Both the position numbers and the translations under genes were made by a program. Positions 9,039 to 16,969 of a DNA stretch of 64,000 nucleotides are shown in pieces. The stretch covers positions 558,001 through 622,000 of the forward strand of contig NZ_JAPLET010000026.1 in assembly GCF_026391055.1 (NCBI RefSeq), given 5' to 3'. Positions within the stretch are counted from its first letter, which is position 1. Each line of letters starts with the position of its first letter. The notes under the pieces are model-generated. The model was not told where the DNA came from and searched no databases. It saw nothing but the letters and a program-made list of their open reading frames with translations. Source of the stretch: Spirosoma sp. (GTDB taxonomy: Bacteria; Bacteroidota; Bacteroidia; Cytophagales; Spirosomataceae).

Positions 9039-9428
9039 AAACAGTCCGTTTTTCAGTACACCGTATTAATGAAAGAAATAGCCTATCGGGAAAGTTTTTT
9101 TCCTTTCGTGGCTCGACAACTACATTGTAGCTGATATCCAGGTCTCAGTACTGCCAAATCCGTCAACCTGCCAGCACCGCACGTTCAAAAACACTTTTTT
9201 TGTCAAGTGAAATAGAAAAGTTCGAAACAGCTTTCGGGCGAGATACCTGATAAATAAGCAAATAAGCGGCCATTATATAATGGGGACTTAATGCGCCATT
9301 TAGCTAACGGTAGATTTTACCGAAAACACCTGCGCTTCGTTGATTCTGTCCGACGACCGGTAAATAAAGCAACCAACTACACTGACCGCCAACGAATTAC
9401 TTTAGCCGCTCTAAATCTCTTTTCAGCC
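9039..9428 (+). other. Intergenic region between TIR-like and muramidase genes
   Basis: 390 bases between two divergent genes. It should hold the promoter of the TIR/CHAT operon, but I found no clear TTG/TAnnTTTG pair on the minus strand. An in-frame extension of the muramidase to an ATG at 9291 is open, but its predicted residues lack family similarity. Confidence 0.4.
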
Positions 9429-9995
9429 ATGCCAACAAGTCTAACTCTTGCTGATTACCAACAGGCGGCAAAAAGTCTGCGCACTGAAGTTGCCGTAATT
9501 AAGACCGTAACCGAGGTTGAGTCAGGGGGACAGGGCTTCCTGACGAATGGCCGCGTTGTTATTCGCTTTGAGCCGCACCTGTTTCACCGGTATACTCAGG
9601 GACAGTTCGACGCATCACATCCGCAGATAAGCTTCAAAAACCTGCGGGTGGGCTACCCAACCGGTGTGCTGCATAGCTGGCAATTGTATGACGAAGCCAA
9701 AGCGCTCAACCTCCAGGCCGCGCGCATGGCCACTTCGTTTGGTTTGTTCCAGATTCTTGGCTCCAACTGGCCCGACTGTGGCTGTAAGTCGTTGTCTGAG
9801 TTTATCACCCGCATGTGCAAATCGGAGGCCGATCAGCTCAATTTATTCTGTAACCTGATCACCAACTGGGGGCTGGATGATGAATTGCGCGAGCACCAGT
9901 GGGCACGGTTTGCGCGCATGTATAATGGCAAGAATTTTAAATTGATGAAATACGATATCAAACTCAGCAACGCCTATAAGAAATTCAGCAGCTAA
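9429..9995 (+). CDS. N-acetylmuramidase family peptidoglycan hydrolase (DUF3380 type)
   Basis: The 188-residue product matches the N-acetylmuramidase (DUF3380) family found in phage endolysins and bacteria. It has the catalytic-region glutamate in TEVESGGQGF, a NGRVVIRFEPHLFHRYT block, ATSFGLFQILGSNW, and a C-terminal QWARFARMYNG. The family cleaves the MurNAc-GlcNAc bond of peptidoglycan. No signal peptide is seen, so export would need another route, or the protein acts at lysis. I chose the ATG at 9429 because the family match begins there; an ATG at 9291 would add 46 residues of no visible similarity. Its position next to the TIR/CHAT operon, on the opposite strand, may be chance. Confidence 0.8.
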   Translation: MPTSLTLADYQQAAKSLRTEVAVIKTVTEVESGGQGFLTNGRVVIRFEPHLFHRYTQGQFDASHPQISFKNLRVGYPTGVLHSWQLYDEAKALNLQAARMATSFGLFQILGSNWPDCGCKSLSEFITRMCKSEADQLNLFCNLITNWGLDDELREHQWARFARMYNGKNFKLMKYDIKLSNAYKKFSS

Positions 9996-10051
9996 GCTGA
10001 TTCACCCCATTCGATAATCGGGTGGCCTGCACGGTAGCTTACCCGTACTAT

Positions 10052-10303
10052 ATGCGACTCACGTGCCGTTTCAGCTTAGGGAGTGCTCACTCGCTCTGGC
10101 TTATCCGGAAGCACTACATACACATAAAGCAACTACTGATTTTTCTGGTATTTCTGACGATGCTGCCAACGGCCTGTACCCGCCAGTCGACCCTATACAA
10201 TACCGCGTCCCGTCACGACAACGATCTTCACAAAAGCTGGTACAAAAACGGGAAAGGCATGCCGCCTGGCCAGGCAAAAAAGATGGGGCGATACAGGTGG
10301 TAG
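10052..10303 (+). CDS. Small lipoprotein with PPGQAKK motif
   Basis: The 83-residue product has a hydrophobic stretch (LLIFLVFLTMLPTAC) ending in a probable lipidation Cys, so it is a likely lipoprotein. The mature part is about 40 residues and ends with NGKGMPPGQAKKMGRYRW. The PPGQAKK motif recurs in small Bacteroidetes lipoproteins of unknown function. The start is uncertain: ATG at 10052 or 10022, and either leaves an unusually long segment before the hydrophobic core. Confidence 0.55.
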   Translation: MRLTCRFSLGSAHSLWLIRKHYIHIKQLLIFLVFLTMLPTACTRQSTLYNTASRHDNDLHKSWYKNGKGMPPGQAKKMGRYRW

Positions 10304-10342
10304 ACGACCTACAGCACTGACACCGCTTTCCACCGACATCCG

Positions 10343-11911
10343 TTACTGTTTGGGCGCTGCCAGTGCATCCTCCGGCCATGGCACAGGCTGCCCGGTTCGC
10401 CTGAAGGTGGGCATCTGCGCGTCCCAACGTTGTAATTGACGCGTCAGCAGCGTAGCCAGATCGTGTACCTTTTCTGGATATTGCCCGGCCAGATCTCGCT
10501 GCTCGCCAATATCGTTCCGCAGATTATACAACTCAAGAACGCTGGTTCGGTGGTCGTAGACAAGCTTCCAGTCACCCTGCCTCAGGGCACTGGCCCACGA
10601 TATAAGGGGGGCTTCGGCAGCAACCCAGCGGTTCGGGTGGTGCCACACGAACACCCGCGACGAATCGCGTAATGCCGGGTTTTTTAACAGAGGCACAAAC
10701 GAACGGCCATCGATTGGCTGATGAAGTGCATGCTTTTGCCCACCGGCAATCTCCAGCATTGAAGGAAAGAAATCTTCAATAATAACGGGCTGTTCTGTCA
10801 GGCTGCCCGCTTTCACAACACCGGGCCAGCGCACCAGCATCGGCTCCCGAATGCCACCTTCATAGACCGACCCCTTGCCCACCCGTAAGGGCAAATTATG
10901 CGTATGCGCCTTTCCGCCCCGCAGCGGGCTCATGCTCAACCCACCATTATCTGACATGAAGATAATAACTGTGTTGCCAGTCAGTTTTCGCTCGTCGAGG
11001 AAAGCCAGCACATCGCCCAGGCTCTTGTCCATCCCTTCAACCAGCGATGCATACCGGGCTTCGGTGGTGTCCAGTCCCGCTTTCAGGTAACGGTCGACAA
11101 AGCGTTTGTCGGCCATAATAGGCGTGTGTACGGCATAGTGGCTCAAGTGCAGAAAAAAAGGCTGTTTCTTCTGCACTGGTACAGTGAGTGCTTTCAGGGC
11201 TTCGTGGGTGAGGGCATCAGTCAGAAATACATCCTGGCCGTGCCAGGCGTCCAAACCGGGCACCGCGTTTCGATTCGGCTTTCCATTAACGGGGTGATCG
11301 TAGTTTTCCTGCCCTAAATAACTGGCGGGATGGCCTATTTCACTCCCGGCGATATTGACCATGAACCCCAGATTTTCAGGATTAGAACCGGGAGTTCCGA
11401 GGGGGCCGAAATGCGCCTTTCCGGCATGAATTGTATAATAGTTCTGCTGACGAAGCAACACAGGCAGGGGCGTTGCCTGAACGGTTCGTTCCACACCCGC
11501 CACCGGGCTCAATCCGTTGATAGTCCAGTCTACCGGATTTAACAGCGTGTCGGGATAATCGGTACTGGTATTTTTGTTGGGAGACGTCCAGTTTGTTACA
11601 CGGTGATGGGCCGCGTTCAGGCCGGTCATCAGGCTCACCCGCGTGGGTGTACACAAGGGCGTGGCATAGGCATTGGTAAACTTCATTCCTTCTTTGGCCA
11701 GCCGTTCCATATTTGGCGTACGATAGCGCCGGTTCAGATCCGTAAGCTGCTTCCAGAAGGGTACGGACGTATCCTGCCAGCCCATATCGTCGACCAGAAA
11801 AATAATGATGTTCGGGGGCGGCTTGGGCGCGGCAACACTACTGAACAAAACAAAAACCAATCCAACGGCGAGCCAGTGTTTTACACGGCCCGGATTACGT
11901 CCATTCCTCAT
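10343..11911 (-). CDS. Secreted sulfatase (formylglycine type)
   Basis: 522 residues with an N-terminal signal segment, then the sulfatase core. IIIFLVDDMGW gives the metal-binding D41-D42. C87 in CTPTRVSLMTG is the C-x-P-x-R site converted to formylglycine. GKAHFG and a later FMSDNGG supply further metal and substrate contacts. Such enzymes remove sulfate esters from glycans in the periplasm or at the surface. It is divergent from the glycosidase-like gene at 12062 (150-base shared upstream region), suggesting joint action on a sulfated glycan. A maturase is not encoded in the window. The exact substrate cannot be read from sequence. Confidence 0.92.
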   Translation of the reverse strand: MRNGRNPGRVKHWLAVGLVFVLFSSVAAPKPPPNIIIFLVDDMGWQDTSVPFWKQLTDLNRRYRTPNMERLAKEGMKFTNAYATPLCTPTRVSLMTGLNAAHHRVTNWTSPNKNTSTDYPDTLLNPVDWTINGLSPVAGVERTVQATPLPVLLRQQNYYTIHAGKAHFGPLGTPGSNPENLGFMVNIAGSEIGHPASYLGQENYDHPVNGKPNRNAVPGLDAWHGQDVFLTDALTHEALKALTVPVQKKQPFFLHLSHYAVHTPIMADKRFVDRYLKAGLDTTEARYASLVEGMDKSLGDVLAFLDERKLTGNTVIIFMSDNGGLSMSPLRGGKAHTHNLPLRVGKGSVYEGGIREPMLVRWPGVVKAGSLTEQPVIIEDFFPSMLEIAGGQKHALHQPIDGRSFVPLLKNPALRDSSRVFVWHHPNRWVAAEAPLISWASALRQGDWKLVYDHRTSVLELYNLRNDIGEQRDLAGQYPEKVHDLATLLTRQLQRWDAQMPTFRRTGQPVPWPEDALAAPKQ

Positions 11912-12061
11912 TTTAGTTACTCATTGGTGTTGCTGGCCCTACCGGGTGATACCGGGGAAAGCACGCGGTAACCAATCACTACTTTGGTATAGGCCCAACT
12001 TTTCGGACGTATGAGTAGGCAACTGGCAGTTACCGGATTTTAGGTAAGAAATGAGCCACTT

Positions 12062-13687
12062 ATGACACAGCGCCGTACCAACTGCTTTCTCGTCGTTTTT
12101 TGCCTGACACTGCTGCTGGCGAATCTGGCAGGTGCCCAATCGTCAGGTTTGCTTTTTGAGCAGGCCTCCCTCAATGGGCGTCTGGCCAACAGCGGCTTCC
12201 GGCGGTGTGCGCTCTACCTTAACGGTTGGTTGGCTGAAGCCGATTCCGGCACGGGCCTCATTCCACGCAACCTGACCGACAGCCGTCATTTCTGGAATGC
12301 CTACGATGCAGCCGCCGACAATTATCCTTTCATGGTCATGACGGCTTCGCTGCTGCGCCCCGACCTGTTTAGGGGGACGATGCAAACCATGTTACAAACC
12401 GAGCAACGCCTGACTTCGCGAATTGGCCGTCTGCCCGACACCTATTCATTCACAAAAAAAGGGTTTCTGAAAGAGCCTGTCGATAGCAGTCAGGTTATTT
12501 TCGGGAGCGCCGAATACATGAAAGACGGCCTTGTGCCGCTTACGGAATGGCTGGGGCCGAACACGCCCTGGTTCCGGCGGATGGAAGGTATACTGGACGA
12601 CCTGCTTCCTGTGGTTTCCTTCCCAATTCATTTAACAGGAAATTTTTACGGCAACAGCGCCGACGTAGAAGTAAACGGCGATTTGCTTCAAGTCCTCAAC
12701 CGCATGTACTGGATTACGCGCAAACAGAAATACCTGGATGTGGCCGTTGCGCTGGGCGATCAATATCTGAACGACAAACGGTTGCTCACTCAGGCATCGA
12801 CCAGGCTGCGCATGCGCGACCACGGCTGCGAAATTATTGCCGGACTATCAGAAGTGTACGCGACCATGCACCTCCTGAACCCGGCAAAAAAGAAACAATG
12901 GCAGCCCTACATGACTGAGCTGCTCGACCTCATTCTCACCAAAGGCCGCAATGCCGACGGGCTGTTTTACAATGAAATAAACCCCTCGACAGGTAAAATA
13001 CTGGACCCGGCGCTGGCCGACACATGGGGCTACCTGCTCAATGCCTGCTACACGGTTTATCTCACCGACGGACGTGCTGACTACCGGGATGCAGTAATCA
13101 AGGCGCTCCAATCGCTCAATCAAAACTACCGCAACTACGCCTGGGAGGGTCAAAGCAGTGATGGCTATGCCGACTCCATAGAAGGCGCGCTGAACTTGAT
13201 TCTCCGCGAAAAAAGTCATTCTGCCGCCCAGTGGATCGACAGCGAAATGCAGGTTATGTGGGCGAAGCAGAAACCGTCGGGCATTATCGAAGGCTGGCAC
13301 GGCGACGGTAATTTTGCCCGCACAACCCTGATGTACTGCCTTTGGAAAACGGCCGGAACCTGGCTTTCCGACTGGCAGGAATCCGTTACTATCGGGGCCG
13401 TGCCAACCGAAACAGACCTGTATATCAGCGTAGAGACTGCCGAAGCGTGGTCGGGTAGCCTTCGTTTTTCACCCGCCTTTCACCGGGATTTTATGCGTTT
13501 ACCGATCAACTACCCACGAATCAACCAGTTTCAGGAGTGGTATCCAGTTGACGGCAGAAAGACCTACACAATTACCAATACAAAAACACAGAAAACCGTT
13601 ACGGTTAAAGGTTGGGCTTTATTGAATGGCTACCCGATTCGACTGACTAAAGGTGAGGCCATGCACTTGCTCGTTTGTGAACGATGA
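12062..13687 (+). CDS. Secreted glycosidase-like protein of unknown family
   Basis: 541 residues with a signal peptide ending in AGAQ. The body is rich in aromatic residues and paired helices (for example WNAYDAAADNYPFMV, FYGNSADVEVNGDLLQ, DTWGYLLNACYTVYL, DGYADSIEGALNLI), which suggests an (alpha/alpha) barrel like those of uronyl hydrolases and related glycosidases. No family is certain. A short beta-like domain closes the protein (KTYTITNTKTQKTVTVKGWAL). The divergent sulfatase next door supports a role in glycan degradation, as inference. Candidate catalytic acids lie in the SADVEVNGD and SSDGYADSIE segments. Confidence 0.65.
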   Translation: MTQRRTNCFLVVFCLTLLLANLAGAQSSGLLFEQASLNGRLANSGFRRCALYLNGWLAEADSGTGLIPRNLTDSRHFWNAYDAAADNYPFMVMTASLLRPDLFRGTMQTMLQTEQRLTSRIGRLPDTYSFTKKGFLKEPVDSSQVIFGSAEYMKDGLVPLTEWLGPNTPWFRRMEGILDDLLPVVSFPIHLTGNFYGNSADVEVNGDLLQVLNRMYWITRKQKYLDVAVALGDQYLNDKRLLTQASTRLRMRDHGCEIIAGLSEVYATMHLLNPAKKKQWQPYMTELLDLILTKGRNADGLFYNEINPSTGKILDPALADTWGYLLNACYTVYLTDGRADYRDAVIKALQSLNQNYRNYAWEGQSSDGYADSIEGALNLILREKSHSAAQWIDSEMQVMWAKQKPSGIIEGWHGDGNFARTTLMYCLWKTAGTWLSDWQESVTIGAVPTETDLYISVETAEAWSGSLRFSPAFHRDFMRLPINYPRINQFQEWYPVDGRKTYTITNTKTQKTVTVKGWALLNGYPIRLTKGEAMHLLVCER

Positions 13688-13740
13688 TTGTTCAAACATG
13701 ATTTAGACAACATTTATACCCCCTAAATGCTTTTAAGGGT

Positions 13741-14346
13741 ATGGATACCGAAACTAAACCCAACACCGACCTATCCCTTACTGATTCTAACGGGCGCGAA
13801 CTGCTTCAATCGTCACTGTCGGACTATGTTGCCTTTCTTCGGCGGCAACCAGCGGTGTGCGGCACACCCGAGCAACAGGAAACCCTCATTAAGCACGTTG
13901 CTCAGGGGCATGAGTTAATTAAACTCGTTGCTGCCGAACGGCTCAAGATTACCCGCCAGCTCGACAAACAGAAACACGACTGGATGGAGATAGAAAAGGA
14001 GATGACAGCACCGATTCTGGCCGCGATGCAACCACTTAAGGATGCCGTAGAGCACTATAATCGGGAAGTATTACGGGTACGTGAACATCAACAGGCACAG
14101 GCCGCCAACCAAACACCCATCACCCATTCCGGCGAGACGACCTGGTTAATGCCCGATGTCGCCCTGGTAGCAAAGCCCAAAGGGGTGCAGATGAAATGGA
14201 CGTACAACATTGTCGACCCAAACCAGGTGCCCAACGGCTACTGGATTATTGACGAGGGAGCCATTAAAGCCGATATTGCCAATGGTGTCCGTGACATCCC
14301 CGGTGTACGTATTTATGAAGAAGCCATTACAACGTTCCGAAAATAA
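13741..14346 (+). CDS. Phage-type protein with coiled coil and conserved C-terminal domain
   Basis: 201 residues, no signal peptide. Residues ~45-120 are charged and helical, a likely coiled coil. The last ~55 residues (WTYNIVDPNQVPNGYWIIDE, then IANGVRDIPGVRIYEE) match a C-terminal module I know from phage and prophage early-region proteins of unknown function. No other phage gene is nearby, so this is either a remnant or a domesticated copy. The gene ends 10 bases before a long palindrome that also serves the convergent gene. Confidence 0.55.
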   Translation: MDTETKPNTDLSLTDSNGRELLQSSLSDYVAFLRRQPAVCGTPEQQETLIKHVAQGHELIKLVAAERLKITRQLDKQKHDWMEIEKEMTAPILAAMQPLKDAVEHYNREVLRVREHQQAQAANQTPITHSGETTWLMPDVALVAKPKGVQMKWTYNIVDPNQVPNGYWIIDEGAIKADIANGVRDIPGVRIYEEAITTFRK

Positions 14347-14355
14347 TCGGTGTAG

Positions 14356-14408
14356 GGCAGTGTGTTAAAACGACATATCTTCAAGATATGTCGTTTTAAC
14401 ACACTGCC
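14356..14408. repeat. Perfect 53-base palindrome, dispersed-core element copy A
   Basis: Two exact 26-base arms (14356-14381 and 14383-14408) flank one central base. The inner part AAACGACATATCTT and its mirror recur in the palindrome at 63311-63393, while the outer arms differ. It lies between two convergent genes and reaches within 2 bases of the minus-strand stop, so it probably works as a two-way terminator. Confidence 0.85.
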
Positions 14409-14409
14409 A

Positions 14410-14952
14410 TTATTTCACCTTGATAATTTCACCGAAGTAATTCATCGTTACGGTGTAGTCAGCTTTTTTCTTGCTGACCGGCTCAACCAGTTGCATCGTC
14501 AGCGTAATGTATCGCTGGGCGTTGAAGGTAGGTTTATAGACGACCTGCTGTAAAACGGACCGCTCAACTACGTCATCCGTTTTGATGAAATAGAGCAGGT
14601 CGTCCTTAAGCAGGGTTCGTTTAAAAACCTGACTACCCGATTTTTTTGCGGCCAGTACCGTAATTGTATTATTAAAATAACAGCCATCGTCCGCTTGGGT
14701 AGCGCTGCTGTCCTGAGCCAGCGTGAGTGTTACGGTTATTGGTTTGGCAGACTCCTGAAAAACATCGGATTTGCCCAGTTTATCGGATTCTACCACCGAC
14801 CGGCAATTTTTCGAATCAGGCGCTGTTGCCAGCGTGGAATCAGCCGTCGATTGAGTCGTTGTTGACTGGGTTGTCGTTTCTTCTTTCTTCTCGGAACGTC
14901 CGCAGGCCGCAAGCAGGCTGGCGACAAACAGTAGGCTAAATGCGTTTTTCAT
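14410..14952 (-). CDS. Lipoprotein of unknown function
   Basis: 180 residues. The N terminus carries a short hydrophobic core and the lipobox-like LLAACGRS, so the protein should be lipidated. A Ser/Thr/Gln-rich linker (residues ~25-45) leads to a mature domain with two Cys (NCRS and GCYF) that may pair. The later part is beta-rich (ITVTLTLAQDS, YITLTMQLVEPVSKKK). I recognise no family. The gene ends next to the palindrome at 14356-14408. Confidence 0.7.
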   Translation of the reverse strand: MKNAFSLLFVASLLAACGRSEKKEETTTQSTTTQSTADSTLATAPDSKNCRSVVESDKLGKSDVFQESAKPITVTLTLAQDSSATQADDGCYFNNTITVLAAKKSGSQVFKRTLLKDDLLYFIKTDDVVERSVLQQVVYKPTFNAQRYITLTMQLVEPVSKKKADYTVTMNYFGEIIKVK

Positions 14953-15116
14953 CCGGTAAATTTCGCATTAATCCCGTAGGTGCATACGCATCAGCCCATT
15001 TCCTTTTTAATGACCTACGCACGCTGCCTATAAGCAAACCCTACTAATGCTATGAATAAATTTTTTTCGAGAAACTTTTTATGTATAAGTACCTCCTCTA
15101 TAATCATTTGTACAAT

Positions 15117-15335
15117 TTAGCCTATTCTGATAAAGGAGTGCTGACAGTAATAACAGTGAAAAGCACGCGTTGGAATAAAACGAAGTAGGTATTTAAACAG
15201 AAAATTACGTGGTACTCGCTCCAGTGCATATGATTTACCACAGCAGGGGCATCCACGGTCGAAGGTTAGCCGCTTGGCTTTGGAGCTGGTTTTTGTGTAC
15301 GGGTGGGGGTCGTTAGTAACTGATTGTGACTCCAT
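15117..15335 (-). CDS. Small zinc-ribbon protein
   Basis: The 72-residue product ends in a four-Cys zinc ribbon: GCPCCGKSYALERVPRN followed about 20 residues later by FHCYYCQHSF. Similar small ribbons with the LxRxPR and LL..IP spacing occur in bacteria without known function. An ATG at 15335 is chosen; an upstream start at 15404 would add residues of no visible meaning. The surroundings (15000-15850) are clearly richer in A and T than the window average, so the gene may have been acquired. Confidence 0.55.
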   Translation of the reverse strand: MESQSVTNDPHPYTKTSSKAKRLTFDRGCPCCGKSYALERVPRNFLFKYLLRFIPTRAFHCYYCQHSFIRIG

Positions 15336-15847
15336 TATAGATGATCTCATACAAGTTAGTACAGTAAATAAATCCCCCAAACTTACACATAACCAAATCT
15401 TCATATATATTAAATTTATTAGTTGGCAGTTCTATAAACAAAAGCCAATTTTATATAGGATTAATGGAAGGGACAAGGTTAGCAAACAGCCATTAATGTC
15501 TTCGTCGCCCAAACGTCCTTTTCAGTAGAATGACCATCTGTATCAGGATACTTTCGTAACTTGCGCTACGTTTATAGAAAAGAGTGGTGATGCGTATCCG
15601 CTTTTTATGCATAAATCTCCTTTACTGCCAGTATGGTAGCCCTGTTACTGGCAGATGTATCATCCGACAGTAGACTGCTTGCCTGTACTTTAGCGTTTTT
15701 TTTACTGAAGTTATTCCGGAAACCGTCATTGAGCCGACGATTTCTTCCGTTGTATTCTCATTATCTCACCTTAACAAGAGCTACTGTTGGCTGGTTGACT
15801 AATTCTACGACCTGCGGCAATCTTTTGACAATTAAATTACCTTATTC
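15336..15847 (+). other. AT-rich intergenic region
   Basis: 512 bases between two divergent genes with low GC. A 72-codon open frame at 15633-15851 has no recognisable content and runs into the next gene. I see no RNA gene or repeat here beyond short A/T runs. Confidence 0.4.
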
Positions 15848-16210
15848 ATGAGCAAACAAGCGCATATCCTGAAAGTAGTTGAGTGGGTACAAAAACACGG
15901 CTACAATGACATTAGAGCCAATGCCGAAGGGTATCAAACGCCAATCACCTATGGCCGTCAGCAGGACAGCGAACAATTTATTCCCGATGTTACGGGTAAA
16001 CAATTCGATCAGGAATCGTACTTTGAGGTGATTTTGAAGACGGATGCTGCCGAAGCAAAACATCTCCTATCCAAATTAAAATTACTAAGCCAGCTGGCTG
16101 CCGTAAAAGGAGGCAAGCTTTTCCTGATGTCGCCCCGAGGGCATCGGTCGTACGCTAAGGAAGTGTTGGTTGAAACCAATGTTGTGGCAGAAGTTATCAA
16201 CCTGCCCTAA
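15848..16210 (+). CDS. Unknown small protein, possibly nuclease-like fold
   Basis: 120 residues, cytoplasmic. It opens with a helix (KQAHILKVVEWVQKHGY), then IPDVTGKQFDQESYFEVILKTD and KGGKLFLMSPRGHRSYAKEV. The order helix, acidic strand, strand with Lys, and a final KGGKLFLM strand is reminiscent of small PD-(D/E)XK-type folds, but the key residues are not clear and I would not call it a nuclease. The gene sits alone upstream of the phosphoglycerate mutase-like gene with 107 bases between. Confidence 0.65.
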   Translation: MSKQAHILKVVEWVQKHGYNDIRANAEGYQTPITYGRQQDSEQFIPDVTGKQFDQESYFEVILKTDAAEAKHLLSKLKLLSQLAAVKGGKLFLMSPRGHRSYAKEVLVETNVVAEVINLP

Positions 16211-16317
16211 GTTGTCCGGTCTGCGCCCAGGTAAAACCCGGCGCAGAACCTGCTTCCCTGTTTGAACATTTCCGATGGTTTGCGGGTAATAAGGGCTGAT
16301 GCACGCATAGCCTATTT

Positions 16318-16932
16318 ATGTCTCTTTTCGTTATCGTCAGGCATGGCCAGTCCCAATGGAATGCCGAAAACCGTTTTACCGGCGCAACCAATACGCCCTT
16401 AACCGATCTTGGCCGACACGAAGCCCGTGAGGCCGGTAAGCTGCTAAAGGCAAAACAACCACCCGACTTTGCCATTGGTTTTACCTCGGTTCTGCAACGG
16501 GCTATCGACACAATGGACATTATTCTGGACGAGATAGGCCAGGCGAATTTGCCCATTGACCGAAGTCAAGCCCTTAACGAGCGCATGTACGGCGATTTGC
16601 AGGGCATGAACAAACACGAAGCAGAAGAACGCTTCGGAGCCGATCAGGTCTTTCGGTGGCGACGTGGTTATGTCGATAAACCGCCCCACGGTGAGAGTTT
16701 GGCCGACACCCGGGCACGGGTGATGCCGTATTTTAATCAATCGATTCTGCCTCATCTACAGGCTGGCCAGCCGGTACTGGTGGTCGCCCATGGCAATAGC
16801 CTCCGGGCTTTGCTGATGGATCTGGAGCATATCAGCCCCGAAGACATTGAGAAAGTTGAACTGGCAACCGGCATTCCCCGCCAGTACGATTATGACCCGA
16901 AAACGGGTACGTTTCACCTGCTGCCAGTCTAA
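16318..16932 (+). CDS. gpmA: Phosphoglycerate mutase, 2,3-bisphosphoglycerate-dependent type
   Basis: 204 residues of the histidine phosphatase superfamily. The phospho-accepting His lies in VIVRHGQSQWNAENRFTG, followed by LTDLGRHEAREAG, the ALNERMYGDLQGMNK signature that separates dPGM from other phosphatases, and VVAHGNSLRALL with the second His. The reaction is 3-phosphoglycerate to 2-phosphoglycerate in glycolysis, in the cytoplasm. Length is a little under the ~250 of E. coli GpmA, as in short bacterial dPGMs. It is convergent with the gene at 16970. Confidence 0.9.
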   Translation: MSLFVIVRHGQSQWNAENRFTGATNTPLTDLGRHEAREAGKLLKAKQPPDFAIGFTSVLQRAIDTMDIILDEIGQANLPIDRSQALNERMYGDLQGMNKHEAEERFGADQVFRWRRGYVDKPPHGESLADTRARVMPYFNQSILPHLQAGQPVLVVAHGNSLRALLMDLEHISPEDIEKVELATGIPRQYDYDPKTGTFHLLPV

Positions 16933-16969
16933 TACGTACCTGTTTCCGGGCCAACGGCAAGCTAAGCAG

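Noticed and set aside
15633..15851. 72-codon plus-strand frame in the AT-rich gap
   Set aside because: No signal peptide, motif or plausible start signal, and it runs into the next gene.
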